From assembly GCF_000525995.1 (NCBI RefSeq), contig NZ_AODL01000002.1:186001-250000 (forward strand): a stretch of DNA of 64,000 nucleotides. Direction: 5' to 3'. Below the pieces are notes generated by a model. It had not been told where the DNA came from, did not search any database, and saw nothing but the letters and a program-made list of their open reading frames with translations. A program made the translations under genes and the position numbers. Source of the stretch: Paenilisteria riparia FSL S10-1204 (GTDB lineage Bacteria > Bacillota > Bacilli > Lactobacillales > Listeriaceae). This document shows, in pieces, positions 20,887 through 31,103 of this stretch (position 1 is the first letter of the stretch; every line of letters starts with the position of its first letter).

Positions 20887-22041
20887 ATGGCAAAATTAAT
20901 ACAAGGAGTCTATTATTTTTTATTCCGGCTAGTAGGCTTTTTACCGCGAAAACGAAAATTAGTGATGTTTGAAAGTTTTTCTGGGAAACAGTATAGTTGT
21001 AATCCGCGGGCGATTTATGAATATATGTTGGAGCAGGAACCGGAGTATACGCTTTTGTGGAGTGTTAATCCGCGCCATACGAAGCTTTTTGAGGAGCATG
21101 GTGTTCCTTATGTGAAGCGGTTTTCGGTGAAATGGTTGTTTACGATGGGGCGGGCGAAATATTGGATTTCGAATAGTCGCCTGCCGCTTGAGTTGCCGAA
21201 GCCAGCGAAGACGGTTTATGTGCAGACATGGCACGGGACACCGCTTAAGAGACTAGGTGTGGATATTGATGAGGTACATATGCCAGGCCAGACGACAGAG
21301 CAATACAAGGCAGATTTTGTACGTGAAGCTGCGAAATGGGATTATCTAATAGCACCCAATGCATATTCGAGTGAGATTTTCCGCAGTGCATTTGGGTACA
21401 CGGGTGCGATGATTGAGTCAGGGTACCCGCGGAATGATGTGTTGTTTAGTCCGAATAAGGGGCAGCTGATTGCTGATATTAGGCGGAAATTGGTGATTCC
21501 TGATGGGAAACGAGTCGTGCTGTATGCGCCGACGTGGCGTGATAATGATTTTTACAAGATGGGCGAGTATAAATTTGATTTGAAATTCGATGTTGCGCAG
21601 ATGAAGGAACATTTTGGTGAAGATGTTGTGCTACTTGTACGGATGCATTATTTGGTGGCTGAGCAGTTTGATTTTGCGCAGTATGGGGATTTTATTCGCG
21701 ATGTATCTGCATATGATGATATTCGTGATTTGTATTTAGTAAGTGATATGTTGATTACGGATTATTCGTCGGTCTTTTTTGATTATGCGAATCTTGATCG
21801 GCCAATGATTTTCTTTACGTATGATTTGGCGGAATATCGCGATACGTTACGTGGTTTTTATTTTGATTTTGAGAAAAATGCGCCGGGTCCTTTGGTGGAG
21901 ACAAACGGGCAATTGATGGATGAGATTGCCGCGATATTGGAGCAACCAGCGCAGAGTCATCGCCAATTTTTCCGACAGTTTTGTGAATGGGAGAATGGGC
22001 ACGCAGCGGAAAAAACTGTGAAAATTGTCTTTAAAAAGTAG
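20887..22041 (+). CDS. CDP-glycerol/ribitol phosphotransferase (TagB/TarF/TarL-like), copy 1
   Basis: 384-residue peripheral membrane enzyme that transfers glycerol- or ribitol-phosphate from its CDP form to the growing WTA chain. Motifs of the Glyphos_transf family: QTWHGTPLKRLG near residue 113, ESGYPRNDVLF, VLYAPTWRDN, VRMHY and ITDYSSVFFDYA near 290, plus APGPLVET. It starts 18 bases after the glycosyltransferase stop, with AGAGG upstream. Whether it is a primase, polymerase or ribitol enzyme cannot be settled by motif. A TarI/TarJ source of CDP-ribitol and a TagD source of CDP-glycerol are both present. Confidence 0.9.
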   Translation: MAKLIQGVYYFLFRLVGFLPRKRKLVMFESFSGKQYSCNPRAIYEYMLEQEPEYTLLWSVNPRHTKLFEEHGVPYVKRFSVKWLFTMGRAKYWISNSRLPLELPKPAKTVYVQTWHGTPLKRLGVDIDEVHMPGQTTEQYKADFVREAAKWDYLIAPNAYSSEIFRSAFGYTGAMIESGYPRNDVLFSPNKGQLIADIRRKLVIPDGKRVVLYAPTWRDNDFYKMGEYKFDLKFDVAQMKEHFGEDVVLLVRMHYLVAEQFDFAQYGDFIRDVSAYDDIRDLYLVSDMLITDYSSVFFDYANLDRPMIFFTYDLAEYRDTLRGFYFDFEKNAPGPLVETNGQLMDEIAAILEQPAQSHRQFFRQFCEWENGHAAEKTVKIVFKK

Positions 22042-22051
22042 GTGTGTGTAG

Positions 22052-23206
22052 ATGAAAAAAGTAGCAATCAGGCTTTATATGACGGCAATTCAGGTGTTAG
22101 GCTTTGTGTTTAGACGTTTTCCAATGCAACAAAAAGTCGTGATGTTGGTTAGTTTTCCGGAAAATCCGACGGCGATTTTACGTGAGATGGATAAAATGCA
22201 TTATTTACCGGAAACAATCGTTTTTTATGATCCACGGTTGAATGTGGACGGGATGGCGCGGAATTTCATGCGTTCATTGCCAAAGACAAATGGTAATTTG
22301 ATGCGTTTGATGTTTCATTTAAGCACGGCAAAAGTGGTTGTGACGGATAATTATTTTGCGGAGCTCGCTGGTGTGAAATGGCGTGATAGTGCAACATGTG
22401 TACAAATTTGGCATGCAAATGGTGCACTTAAGAAGTTCGGCTGGGAAGACAAAGCCGCACAAGCTCGTTCGGATGCTGACAAAGCTCGTTTTCAAGCCGT
22501 GTATCAAACGTTCTCCAAAGTACTTGTCGGTTCAGACGAGATGGGCGAAATTTTCAAGCGCGCATTTTTGCTAGATGATTCACGTTTGTTGAAGCTTGGC
22601 GTGCCGCGGACGGACTATTATTTCGATGAGGCAGCGTTACAGCAAAATAAACAAAACAGCGTTAAAAAGTATCAATTAGATGGTAAAAAGGTCATTTTGT
22701 ATGCGCCAACGTTTCGCGATGAGGCGTTAGATGATACAAAATTACATTTGGATGTCGCCTTAATGAAAGAGAAACTTAGTGCTGACTATAAATTATTGTT
22801 GAAATTACACCCTTCGATGTTGACAGATTTGCCGAAACAAGAGGATGATTTCTGTATTTTCGTGGACAAAGAAATGGAAATTGAGAAGCTTTTGCCGGTC
22901 GTGGATATTTTAATCACCGATTATTCGTCCATTCCATTTGAATTCGCGTTTTTCGAAAAGCCGATGATTTTCTTTGCGTACGATAAGGATGTGTATGATA
23001 CGAGTCGCGGCCTTGCGGATGGATATGTGGATCGATTGCCAGGGAGGCTTTGCACGATGACAGGCGAAGTGATTCGTGAAATTGAGAATCCGGCCGATTA
23101 TACTGCGCAAATTCGTGATTTTGGTGCGCGTTGGAATACATATTCCGATGGAGCTTCAAGTCAGCGATTTGTAGACTTTTTGAAAGTGAAAATGGAGCAG
23201 GAATAG
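22052..23206 (+). CDS. CDP-glycerol phosphotransferase (TagB/TarB-like), copy 2
   Basis: 384 residues, the second polyol-phosphate transferase in tandem, 10 bases after copy 1. It is clearly diverged from copy 1 across the domain. QIWHANGALKKFGW near residue 118 has the WHANGALKKFGW form seen in TagB/TarB-like primases. LGVPRTDYYF, LYAPTFRD, LKLHPS and ITDYSSIPFEFAF near 289 complete the family signature. A start-type Lys-Lys N-terminus with an amphipathic stretch could bind the membrane. Priming of the GlcNAc-ManNAc linkage unit is a plausible role but is inferred. Confidence 0.88.
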   Translation: MKKVAIRLYMTAIQVLGFVFRRFPMQQKVVMLVSFPENPTAILREMDKMHYLPETIVFYDPRLNVDGMARNFMRSLPKTNGNLMRLMFHLSTAKVVVTDNYFAELAGVKWRDSATCVQIWHANGALKKFGWEDKAAQARSDADKARFQAVYQTFSKVLVGSDEMGEIFKRAFLLDDSRLLKLGVPRTDYYFDEAALQQNKQNSVKKYQLDGKKVILYAPTFRDEALDDTKLHLDVALMKEKLSADYKLLLKLHPSMLTDLPKQEDDFCIFVDKEMEIEKLLPVVDILITDYSSIPFEFAFFEKPMIFFAYDKDVYDTSRGLADGYVDRLPGRLCTMTGEVIREIENPADYTAQIRDFGARWNTYSDGASSQRFVDFLKVKMEQE

Positions 23207-23260
23207 GCTGGCGGAAAGGCTAATTTATTGATATACTGGTCTAGGAAAGTAGGTGTTTGC

Positions 23261-23644
23261 ATGAAAAAAGTAATTACATATGGCACATTTGATTTATTGC
23301 ACTGGGGTCATATTAAGTTGCTTAAACGCGCGAAGGAACTCGGCGATTATTTAGTAGTTGCGATTTCAACGGATGAATTCAATCGTTTGAAGCATAAAGA
23401 GGCCTACCACAGCTTTGAACATCGTAAATTAATTTTAGAAGCGATTCGCTACGTCGATGAAGTGATACCAGAGAATGACTGGGAGCAGAAGATTCAAGAT
23501 GTGAAGGACCATAATATTGATATTTTTGTGATGGGTGATGATTGGAAAGGTGAATTTGATTTCCTAGAAGATTATTGCAAAGTGGTATATTTACCGCGAA
23601 CAACCGGTATTTCTACAACAAAAATTAAAGACGATTTGCGTTAA
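23261..23644 (+). CDS. tagD: Glycerol-3-phosphate cytidylyltransferase TagD
   Basis: 127-residue cytoplasmic enzyme that makes CDP-glycerol from CTP and glycerol-3-phosphate for WTA priming. The nucleotidyltransferase HxGH motif is HWGH (residues 14-17) within YGTFDLLHWGH. The signature RTTGISTTKIK is near the C-terminus, and the length matches TagD. ATG 23261 is used because GTAGGTG lies correctly before it; the frame also opens at 23228 without support. A terminator closes the WTA island directly after it. Confidence 0.96.
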   Translation: MKKVITYGTFDLLHWGHIKLLKRAKELGDYLVVAISTDEFNRLKHKEAYHSFEHRKLILEAIRYVDEVIPENDWEQKIQDVKDHNIDIFVMGDDWKGEFDFLEDYCKVVYLPRTTGISTTKIKDDLR

Positions 23645-23647
23645 TGT

Positions 23648-23688
23648 AACCCCCGATTTGGCATTTTTGCTGGTCGGGTTTTTTTGCA
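23648..23688 (+). terminator. Terminator closing the WTA island
   Basis: ACCCCCGA pairs with TCGGGT around an inner TGGC/GCTG hairpin, with a T7 tail. Confidence 0.88.
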
Positions 23689-23782
23689 TTCTTAAATAAA
23701 CATTAATTTCCGCCAAAAGCGCTTGTTAAAACGGTGGTTTCACTATATGCTTGCTATAAGTCCAATGAAATGAGGAAGTTTT

Positions 23783-25229
23783 ATGTCTATAAAAATGCGA
23801 TTTATGCTATCTTATATTGCCGTTATCTTGCTAACTGGCGTTTTTCTAATCTCCGCATTCGTGCTTGGGGTATGTACAATCACTGGCGCCTCACCGGGCC
23901 AACTCTATAAATCAGCAACCCTCCAACGCCCACTGTCTACTGGAGAAGAAAACGCCTTTTTAGAGCTAAAAATATTGGCAAAAAATTACACCAGACAAAC
24001 TATTACAATATCAGAACTTCGAAAAATTGGAAAATAGCGGTATCCAAGTTGTCGTTCGAAAAAATGATACAATCGTATACTCATCCACTGAACTATCAAA
24101 GAAATCACTGCTAGTTCACATGCCAGAGTATGAAATCAATAACTTGAACATGCGCGGAACCATTGATAATCAAGGCGATTTATTCCGTTATATTAAGTTT
24201 GACTTTCTGTATTCAGATGGCTCTCATGGCAGTGTGATGGTGCTTCAGCCTGAGAACTCTTACACCGAAATTATGCAAAAATGGGGCATACCAATCGTTG
24301 GGATTATTTTATTATTTGGCTTTTTAGTCATCGCATTACTTAGTTATTTCGTTGCCAAAAGTGTCATTCAGCCAATCTTGCATTTAAAAGAAGGTGCAGA
24401 GAAAATTGAATCAGGCAATCTCGACTTCGAAATGGAGAAGACAACAGGCAAAAACGAAATCGCAACACTTATTTCCACCTTCGAAAAAATGCGAATCAGA
24501 CTTAAAAAATCACTCGAAGTCCAAGAACAATATGAAAACAACCGTAAAGAGCTATTATCCAATATCTCACACGACTTAAAAACACCGATTACATCCATCG
24601 TCGGCTATATCGAAGGCATTCAAGATGGTGTCGCCAATACCCCTGAAAAACAAGCGAAATACCTAGAAATCGCGCATACGAAAGCCAAAGACATGAACGC
24701 GTTAATTGATGAACTATTCTTGTTCTCCAAGTTAGACTTGCATAAAGAGCCGTTTTACATGCGAAGTGTGGATTTAAACGCCTTACTAGCACAAATTGCG
24801 GAGGAATCCGAATTTAGTTTTCCAGATGCACAGATTTCGCTTACCGTTCCAGATGAAAAACTAATGACGAACGCGGATCGTGAGAAATTAAAGCGTGTTT
24901 TTGAGAATTTGATTCATAATAGCATGAAATATATGGACAAGACGCAAGCAAAAATAACAATTCAATTAGAAAAACAACAGGACATGGCGATAATCGCATT
25001 TGGTGATAATGGAAAAGGAATTTCCGATGCCAACTTAAACGCAATTTTTGACAGATTTTATCGTGAGGAACAATCGCGAAATTCGAATACAGGTGGAAGT
25101 GGACTTGGTTTATCGATTGCCAAACAAATTGTTGAGGAGCATCAAGGGCGGATTTGGGCAACGAGTGAACTAGGAGTCGGAACGGCGGTATGCGTTGCGC
25201 TGCCATTGAAAGAGGAGGAAACAGGATGA
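23783..25229 (+). CDS. Sensor histidine kinase, one frame break
   Basis: Membrane sensor of a two-component system, about 482 residues. It has an N-terminal membrane helix (residues 5-30) and an extracytoplasmic loop, then a second helix encoded near 24290-24360. A HAMP segment, a HisKA domain with phospho-accepting histidine in NISHDLKTPITS (about residue 262) and an ATPase with NLIHNSMKY, GDNGKGIS and GGSGLGLSIAKQI follow. The frame changes between 23990 and 24030. Dropping one A of the AAA at 23996-23999 gives YTRQLLQYQNFEKLENSGIQ, which continues smoothly. The stop overlaps the response regulator start (ATGA). The kinase gene lies first, the reverse of the commonest order. The signal is unknown. 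Confidence 0.88.
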
Positions 25230-25918
25230 AGCGGATATTATTAGTAGAAGATGAACTGGAAATTGCGGAGTTAGAGCGTGATTATTTGGAGATTAATGAG
25301 ATGGAAGTGACGATTGAGCGAAATGGTGCACGTGGTCTGGAACTAGCATTACAAGACGATTTTGACTTGATTATTCTCGATATCATGCTGCCGGACATGA
25401 GTGGTTTTGATGTTTGCCGTGAAATCCGAGCGAAGAAGGAAGTGCCAATTTTGCTTGTTTCTGCTCGAAAAGAAGATATTGATAAAATTCGTGGACTGGG
25501 TCTTGGCGCGGATGACTATATTACGAAACCGTTTAGCCCGAGTGAATTAGTGGCGCGTGTGAAGGCACATTTGGCGCGTTATGAACGACTTGCAAAAAAC
25601 AATATCGCATCACAAAATGAGATTTTACAAGTACACGATTTGACGCTTGATTTAGATGGCCGCAAAGTTTTTGTTGCAGATCAAGAAATCATTTTTACAA
25701 CGAAAGAGTTCGATTTACTCGTATTTCTTGCGAAGCGCCCGAACCGTGTTTGGAATAAAGAGCAACTTTTCGAACAGATTTGGGGGATGCAGGCGGCGGG
25801 AGACGTATCAACGGTTGTCGTGCACATCCGCAAAATCCGCGAAAAACTAGAAAGTCACGGCGATTTTTCCGAATCCATCGAAACCATTTGGGGCGCGGGC
25901 TATCGTTTTAACTTGTAA
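25226..25918 (+). CDS. OmpR/PhoB-family response regulator
   Basis: 230-residue DNA-binding partner of the preceding kinase. The receiver has acidic VEDE near residues 7-10, the phospho-aspartate in ILDIMLPDMSG (about residue 51), T/S switch LVSAR and lysine in ADDYITKPF. A C-terminal winged helix includes FTTKEFDLLVFLAKRPNRVW and GAGYRFNL. The start is ATG 25226 behind GAGGAGG; an upstream in-frame start at 25190 lies inside the kinase. Targets are not evident. The position next to the WTA island suggests an envelope link but does not show it. Confidence 0.93.
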   Translation: MKRILLVEDELEIAELERDYLEINEMEVTIERNGARGLELALQDDFDLIILDIMLPDMSGFDVCREIRAKKEVPILLVSARKEDIDKIRGLGLGADDYITKPFSPSELVARVKAHLARYERLAKNNIASQNEILQVHDLTLDLDGRKVFVADQEIIFTTKEFDLLVFLAKRPNRVWNKEQLFEQIWGMQAAGDVSTVVVHIRKIREKLESHGDFSESIETIWGAGYRFNL

Positions 25919-25923
25919 ATAAG

Positions 25924-25964
25924 GGACACTTGACTCGCAAAATCGTGAGTGAAGTGTTTTTTGT
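25924..25964 (+). terminator. Terminator after the two-component system
   Basis: ACACTTGACTC pairs with GTGAGTGAAGTGT with small irregularities, then T6. Confidence 0.75.
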
Positions 25965-26046
25965 TTAATTAGGCTTGAAACATTAGCATTTTTTGCGTAA
26001 CTGCGCTATGATGTTTTATAAGAAAACTTAGACAGGAGAATGGGGC

Positions 26047-27534
26047 ATGACTTTATTTCCAGATGATAGTAAAACGTTGCACACAGACTTATACCAAATT
26101 AATATGATGAAGGCGTATTGGGATGATAATATTCACGAGCGTCGCGCTGTTTTCGAAGTATTCTTCCGCGATATGCCGTTTGACACGGGTTTTTGTGTAT
26201 TTGCAGGGCTCGAACGAATTATCGACTATATGGAGAATTTGCGCTTCACCGAGAGCGATATCGCTTACTTGCGTGAAGAAACAGCTTTTGAAGAAGCATT
26301 TTTAGATTATCTTAAGAATTTACGCTTTACTGGGACGATTCGTTCTGTCGTGGAAGGCGAATTTGTATTTAAAACGGAGCCAATTATTCAAGTGGAGGCA
26401 AACTTAGCGGAGGCGCAATTAATCGAAACGGCCTTGCTTAACATTGTGAACTTCCAAACGCTAATCGCGACAAAAGCAGCCAGAATCAAAAACGTAGTCG
26501 AAGGAGAGCCGTTAGCAGAATTCGGAACACGTCGCGCACAAGAAATGGACGCAGCGCTTTGGGGCACACGTGCGGCCTATATTGGTGGCTGTGACTCGAC
26601 AAGTAATATCCGTGCGGGCAAAATTTTCGGGATTCCTGTTTCGGGCACGATGGCGCATTCGATGGTTCAAGCTTACCGAGATGAATACAAAGCGTTCAAG
26701 CGTTACGCCGAAACACACAAAGATTCGATTTTCCTTGTAGACACGTATGACACACTAAAATCCGGTATTCCAAACGCGATTAAAGTGGCACAAGAAATGG
26801 GCGATGCAATTAATTTTATCGGGATCCGTTTAGACAGTGGTGACATGGCTTTCTTATCTAAAAAAGCCCGCCAAATGCTAGATGAAGCGGGTTTTCCTGA
26901 TGCGAAAATTTTTGCGTCGAGTGATCTGGATGAAACAACCATTCTACACTTAAAAGCCCAAAAAGCGAAAATCGATGCGTGGGGCGTTGGTACAAAGCTA
27001 ATAACGGCTTACGATCAACCAGCATTAGGTGCCGTATACAAACTCGTGGCAATCGCGGATGAGAATGATGTTCTACAAGACTCCATCAAACTCTCCAGCA
27101 ACACCGAAAAAGTCACAACACCCGCCAAAAAGAACGTTTACCGCATCATCACACATGAAGATGGACCAAAAGCGGAAGGCGACTACATTTGCCTAGAGAA
27201 CGAGTCATTAGAAGGCGTTACAAGTTTAACGATGTTCCATCCCGTCCACACATATATCACAAAAGAAGTAGAAAATTTCGAAGCCAAAGAATTATTGGTT
27301 CCAATTTACGAAAATGGGGAATTAGTATATCAAAGACCATCTTTAGAACAAACGAGAAAATACAAAGGAGAAAATCTAGCCTTGCTTTGGGATGAATACC
27401 AACGTACCGTGCGCCCAGAACAATACCCTGTAGACCTAAGCGTCAAGTGCTGGAAAAATAAAATGCAAAACATCGAAAACGTCCGCAAAACAGTCCAAAA
27501 ACATTCGCCGGTCAATTTCGATCTCCCATTTTAA
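26047..27534 (+). CDS. pncB: Nicotinate phosphoribosyltransferase
   Basis: 495-residue cytoplasmic enzyme that joins nicotinate to PRPP to make nicotinate mononucleotide in the Preiss-Handler NAD salvage pathway. HTDLYQINMMKAYWD at the N-terminus, FEVFFRDMPF, EFGTRRAQEMDAA and the phosphate site FIGIRLDSGDMAFLS are diagnostic of the family. The length fits bacterial PncB of the long type. GACAGGAG lies before ATG 26047. nadE follows after 21 bases, so two steps of NAD synthesis are in one operon. Confidence 0.95.
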   Translation: MTLFPDDSKTLHTDLYQINMMKAYWDDNIHERRAVFEVFFRDMPFDTGFCVFAGLERIIDYMENLRFTESDIAYLREETAFEEAFLDYLKNLRFTGTIRSVVEGEFVFKTEPIIQVEANLAEAQLIETALLNIVNFQTLIATKAARIKNVVEGEPLAEFGTRRAQEMDAALWGTRAAYIGGCDSTSNIRAGKIFGIPVSGTMAHSMVQAYRDEYKAFKRYAETHKDSIFLVDTYDTLKSGIPNAIKVAQEMGDAINFIGIRLDSGDMAFLSKKARQMLDEAGFPDAKIFASSDLDETTILHLKAQKAKIDAWGVGTKLITAYDQPALGAVYKLVAIADENDVLQDSIKLSSNTEKVTTPAKKNVYRIITHEDGPKAEGDYICLENESLEGVTSLTMFHPVHTYITKEVENFEAKELLVPIYENGELVYQRPSLEQTRKYKGENLALLWDEYQRTVRPEQYPVDLSVKCWKNKMQNIENVRKTVQKHSPVNFDLPF

Positions 27535-27555
27535 GCAAGTGAAAGGGGTTAGAGA

Positions 27556-28383
27556 ATGAGTTTACAAAAACAAATTATTGCAGAAATGCACGTCTTACCA
27601 AAAATCGATGAAACGGCTGAAATTCGCCAAAGTGTGGAGTTTTTAAAAGCCTATTTAACAAAATATCCGTTTATTAAAACGCTTGTACTAGGCATTTCTG
27701 GAGGACAAGATTCAACGCTTGCCGGCAAATTATCACAAATCGCCATCAGCGAATTGCGCGAAGCAACGGGGGACGAGTCCTATCAATTTATCGCCGTGCG
27801 CCTGCCTTATGGAACACAGTTTGACGAAGAAGATTGCCAAGATGCCCTTGATTTTATCGAGCCAGACCGGGTTGTAACTATCAACATTAAAGCGGCGGTC
27901 GATGCAAGTGTAGCAACGTTACGGGACGCTGATATTGATCTTTCCGATTTTGCAAAAGGAAACGAGAAAGCCCGAGAACGCATGAAGGCCCAATATAGCA
28001 TTGCGGCGATGAATCACGGAGCTGTCGTAGGAACCGATCATTCCGCCGAAGCAGTCACAGGCTTTTACACGAAATACGGTGATGGTGGCACAGACATTAA
28101 TCCACTTTTCCGTCTGAATAAACGCCAAGGCAAAGCCCTTCTAAAAACGCTCGGTTGTCCAGAACATCTGTATCTTAAAAAACCGACCGCCGATTTAGAA
28201 GAAAACAAACCAGCCTTACCAGATGAAGTTGCGCTTGGCGTCACATATGATGATATTGACGATTATCTCGAAGGCAAGAAAGTACCAACTGAAATCGCAA
28301 TAATGATTGAAAACTGGTATTTAAAAACACAACATAAGCGTCACATGGCAATCACCATTTTTGACGATTTTTGGAAGAAGTAA
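27556..28383 (+). CDS. nadE: NH3-dependent NAD+ synthetase
   Basis: 275-residue enzyme that amidates deamido-NAD with ammonia and ATP, the last step of NAD synthesis. The PP-loop is [13 protein letters not shown] (about residues 48-60). Further family motifs are [35 protein letters not shown] and [10 protein letters not shown]. No glutaminase domain is present, so ammonia is used directly. AAAGGGG precedes ATG 27556. It follows pncB closely, and the next small gene starts 20 bases later. Confidence 0.96.
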   Translation: MSLQKQIIAEMHVLPKIDETAEIRQSVEFLKAYLTKYPFIKTLVLGISGGQDSTLAGKLSQIAISELREATGDESYQFIAVRLPYGTQFDEEDCQDALDFIEPDRVVTINIKAAVDASVATLRDADIDLSDFAKGNEKARERMKAQYSIAAMNHGAVVGTDHSAEAVTGFYTKYGDGGTDINPLFRLNKRQGKALLKTLGCPEHLYLKKPTADLEENKPALPDEVALGVTYDDIDDYLEGKKVPTEIAIMIENWYLKTQHKRHMAITIFDDFWKK

Positions 28384-28402
28384 AGTGGAGGAGGAGATGA
28401 CA

Positions 28403-28711
28403 ATGAAAATCGCTTTTGGCTTAATTACGAAATTCAAAGCCCATCCAGGAGACCGCAAAGCATTGGTAAACATTTTGTTGGAGGCAGCGACGGGGCTTGA
28501 TAAATACAACGCATGTATTCAGTACGTTGTTAGTGTGAACGAAGAAGATCCCGATGTCGTTATCGTTAGCGAAGTATGGACGGACGAGGGCCACCATGCA
28601 GCCTCACTTGATAACGAAGAAGTCAAAGCCGTCATTGAACGCGCCAAACCACTTATCCATTCCATCGAAAAAAGCGTAAAAATGGACGTTGTAGGCGGAA
28701 AAGGTTTATAA
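28403..28711 (+). CDS. Antibiotic-biosynthesis-monooxygenase-fold protein (YgiN-like)
   Basis: 102-residue ferredoxin-like alpha/beta barrel protein. FGLITKFKAHPGDRKALV and the central VSEVWTDEGHHAASL are typical of the ABM family, which includes putative quinol monooxygenases. Such proteins act without metal or cofactor as dimers; the actual substrate here is unknown. Three ATGs are possible. ATG 28403 lies eight bases after GGAGGAGG, while 28397 is too close to it. It ends the pncB-nadE operon and is followed by a terminator. Confidence 0.8.
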   Translation: MKIAFGLITKFKAHPGDRKALVNILLEAATGLDKYNACIQYVVSVNEEDPDVVIVSEVWTDEGHHAASLDNEEVKAVIERAKPLIHSIEKSVKMDVVGGKGL

Positions 28712-28721
28712 GTTGAAAGAA

Positions 28722-28756
28722 GCTGTCCTTATTTTTTTAAGGGCAGTTTTTATAGT
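28722..28756 (+). terminator. Terminator between the monooxygenase gene and the IIB gene
   Basis: CTGTCCTT pairs with AAGGGCAG (one G-T pair), followed by T5. Confidence 0.75.
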
Positions 28757-28769
28757 AGGAGGAACGAGT

Positions 28770-29153
28770 TTGAAAAAACTACTTATCGTATGCGCAGGTG
28801 GGGCCACATCGAGCATGATGGCTCAGCGCGTCGTACAAGAAGCCGAAAAAGAAGGCATGAAAGCTAAGCTATTGTTTCCAGAAGACCTAAAATATGACCG
28901 CGTCAAAGCCCACGAAGACAAGGACCTCGTTGTTGTCATGGGTCCAATCGACATGATTACCACACTACGACTTCAAGGTTTCAGCCGTGTCGACGCCGTT
29001 TTAGTATCACCACAAGTCAAATATCTTTTCAAAAGTGCTGAAAAAGTATTACAACAACTCGAAATTCCGTGTGACAATATTGATTCGCTTTCATTTGGGA
29101 GAATGCGCGGCGATTTGATTTTAAAACAAGGACTTGCATTAATGAACGACTGA
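28770..29153 (+). CDS. Orphan PTS lactose/cellobiose-type IIB protein
   Basis: 127-residue cytoplasmic phosphocarrier. KLLIVCAGGATSSMMAQRV has the phospho-cysteine loop at the end of the first strand, as in EIIB of the lactose/cellobiose (chitobiose) family. GPIDMITTLRLQG and VDAVLVSPQVKYLF also fit. The start is TTG 28770, eight bases after AGGAGG; the frame opens earlier at 28713 but that stretch contains the terminator. No IIA or IIC gene is near. It may serve a distant permease or act as a regulator phosphorylated by the PTS. Confidence 0.8.
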   Translation: MKKLLIVCAGGATSSMMAQRVVQEAEKEGMKAKLLFPEDLKYDRVKAHEDKDLVVVMGPIDMITTLRLQGFSRVDAVLVSPQVKYLFKSAEKVLQQLEIPCDNIDSLSFGRMRGDLILKQGLALMND

Positions 29154-29171
29154 TTTCATACAAATTTCGGG

Positions 29172-29200
29172 TTGCAAGAATGGCTAGCAAACGTTACAAT
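29172..29200 (+). promoter_or_regulatory. Sigma-A-type promoter of guaA
   Basis: TTGCAA (29172-29177), a 17-base spacer and TACAAT (29195-29200) lie 66 bases before guaA. No purine riboswitch is seen in the leader. Confidence 0.7.
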
Positions 29201-29266
29201 AAGAGGAAGTACATTCAAAATGCGCAGCTTACATAAATAAATTTTAAAGGGGTTTTGTGAAAAAAG

Positions 29267-30811
29267 ATGAAAGACTTTACAGAGCAAGAGAAAATTATCG
29301 TCCTTGATTTTGGTAGCCAATACAATCAGCTAATTACACGACGCATTCGTGAATTTGGCGTATATAGTGAGCTACACCCACATACGATTACAGTAGAAGA
29401 AATGAAAGCCTTGAATCCAACTGGAATTATTTTCTCTGGCGGTCCAAACAGTGTATACGATGAAGGCGCGTTCCGTTGCGACGAAGATCTATTTGAGATG
29501 GGCATTCCAATCTTGGGCATTTGTTACGGCATGCAATTAATGACTAACCATTTCGCTGGAAAAGTAGAGCCCGCAAAAGACCGTGAATACGGAAAAGCAA
29601 GTATTAACGTGGAGAAACCGTCTCGCCTTTTCGCAGGCTTACCAACAGACCAAATCGTATGGATGAGTCACGGTGACCTTGTTGTTGCAGAGCCAGCAGG
29701 TTTTGAAGTAACAGCAACGAGCGCATCATGCCCAATCGCGGCGATTACAAACGAAGACCGCAAAATGTACGGCGTCCAATTCCACCCCGAAGTGCGCCAT
29801 TCCGTACACGGTAACGAACTATTGAAGAACTTCGCGCTAAACATTTGCGGCTGTAAAGGCGACTGGACAATGGAGAACTTCATTGACATTGAAGTAGCCA
29901 AAATTCGCGAACAAGTTGGCGACAAGAAAGTCTTGCTAGCCCTTTCCGGCGGCGTTGACTCCTCTGTTGTCGGCGTGTTAATTCACAAAGCCATTGGCGA
30001 CCAACTAACATGTATTTTTGTCGATCACGGTTTATTGCGTAAAGGCGAAGCAGAACAAGTCATGGAGACACTATACGGTGACTTCCATATGAATATCATT
30101 AAAGTGGACGCAAAAGAACGCTTTATGAACAAACTCGCAGGAATTTCCGATCCTGAGCAAAAACGTAAGACAATTGGTAATGAATTCATCTACGTATTCG
30201 ATGACGAAGCGACAAAACTGGACGGCGTAGAATTTTTAGCCCAAGGAACATTGTATACAGACATTATCGAAAGCGGCACGGCAACAGCACAAACAATTAA
30301 ATCACATCACAACGTTGGCGGCTTACCAGAAGACATGCAGTTCCAACTAATCGAACCACTAAACACGCTGTTCAAAGACGAAGTACGCGCACTAGGAACC
30401 GAACTAGGAATGCCAGATGCCATCGTTTGGCGCCAACCATTCCCAGGCCCAGGACTAGGCATTCGCGTATTAGGCGAAATCACTGAAGAAAAACTAGAAA
30501 TCGTCCGCGATTCCGATTACATTTTACGCGAAGAAATTAAAAATGCCGGCCTAGACCGCGAAATCTGGCAGTACTTCACAGCACTACCAAACATCCGCAG
30601 CGTAGGCGTAATGGGCGACGGCCGCACGTACGATCACACAGTTGTCATCCGCGCGGTAACCTCCATTGACGGAATGACCGCAGACTGGGCACGAATCCCG
30701 TGGGAAGTGTTAGAACTGATTTCAACGCGGATCGTGAATGAAGTTGCGCATGTGAATCGGGTTGTTTATGATATTACGAGTAAGCCACCTGCGACTGTGG
30801 AGTGGGAATAG
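29267..30811 (+). CDS. guaA: GMP synthase (glutamine-hydrolysing)
   Basis: 514-residue enzyme that aminates XMP to GMP. The class I glutaminase has [18 protein letters not shown], the nucleophile cysteine in GICYGMQ (about residue 86) and HPEV. The ATP pyrophosphatase has [11 protein letters not shown] near 227, and the C-terminal dimerisation domain has [16 protein letters not shown] and ends in KPPATVEWE. The best ribosome site AAAGGGG sits 14 bases before ATG 29267 and better placed for GTG 29257, which is out of frame by one base across an A6 run. One A less would make GTG the start. Confidence 0.97.
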   Translation: MKDFTEQEKIIVLDFGSQYNQLITRRIREFGVYSELHPHTITVEEMKALNPTGIIFSGGPNSVYDEGAFRCDEDLFEMGIPILGICYGMQLMTNHFAGKVEPAKDREYGKASINVEKPSRLFAGLPTDQIVWMSHGDLVVAEPAGFEVTATSASCPIAAITNEDRKMYGVQFHPEVRHSVHGNELLKNFALNICGCKGDWTMENFIDIEVAKIREQVGDKKVLLALSGGVDSSVVGVLIHKAIGDQLTCIFVDHGLLRKGEAEQVMETLYGDFHMNIIKVDAKERFMNKLAGISDPEQKRKTIGNEFIYVFDDEATKLDGVEFLAQGTLYTDIIESGTATAQTIKSHHNVGGLPEDMQFQLIEPLNTLFKDEVRALGTELGMPDAIVWRQPFPGPGLGIRVLGEITEEKLEIVRDSDYILREEIKNAGLDREIWQYFTALPNIRSVGVMGDGRTYDHTVVIRAVTSIDGMTADWARIPWEVLELISTRIVNEVAHVNRVVYDITSKPPATVEWE

Positions 30812-30814
30812 TAA

Positions 30815-30862
30815 ACAAAGCCCTAAAAACTCAGTAATGATGGGGTTTTAGGGCTTTTTTTT
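30815..30862 (+). terminator. Strong terminator after guaA
   Basis: AAAGCCCTAAAA pairs perfectly with TTTTAGGGCTTT, with a T8 tail. Confidence 0.9.
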
Positions 30863-31103
30863 ATGTCGAGTGATAACAGTTTTTTATTACCATAGTATTT
30901 TTACAGATAATAGTTTATCAATTTTAAGTGATATCATTTATTAAAATAATTTTCTATATGAAAGGCTTTGTCGAATTTGATCGAGTCTTTTTTGCGTTTT
31001 GATTTTGTTTTTTTGCTTCGGCTTTTGGATAGTTAAATTTCCAGTAACTATGTTTTTCCAAATTGGATTATTCTTTAAAGTTAGATGCCATATAGAGGGA
31101 TAA

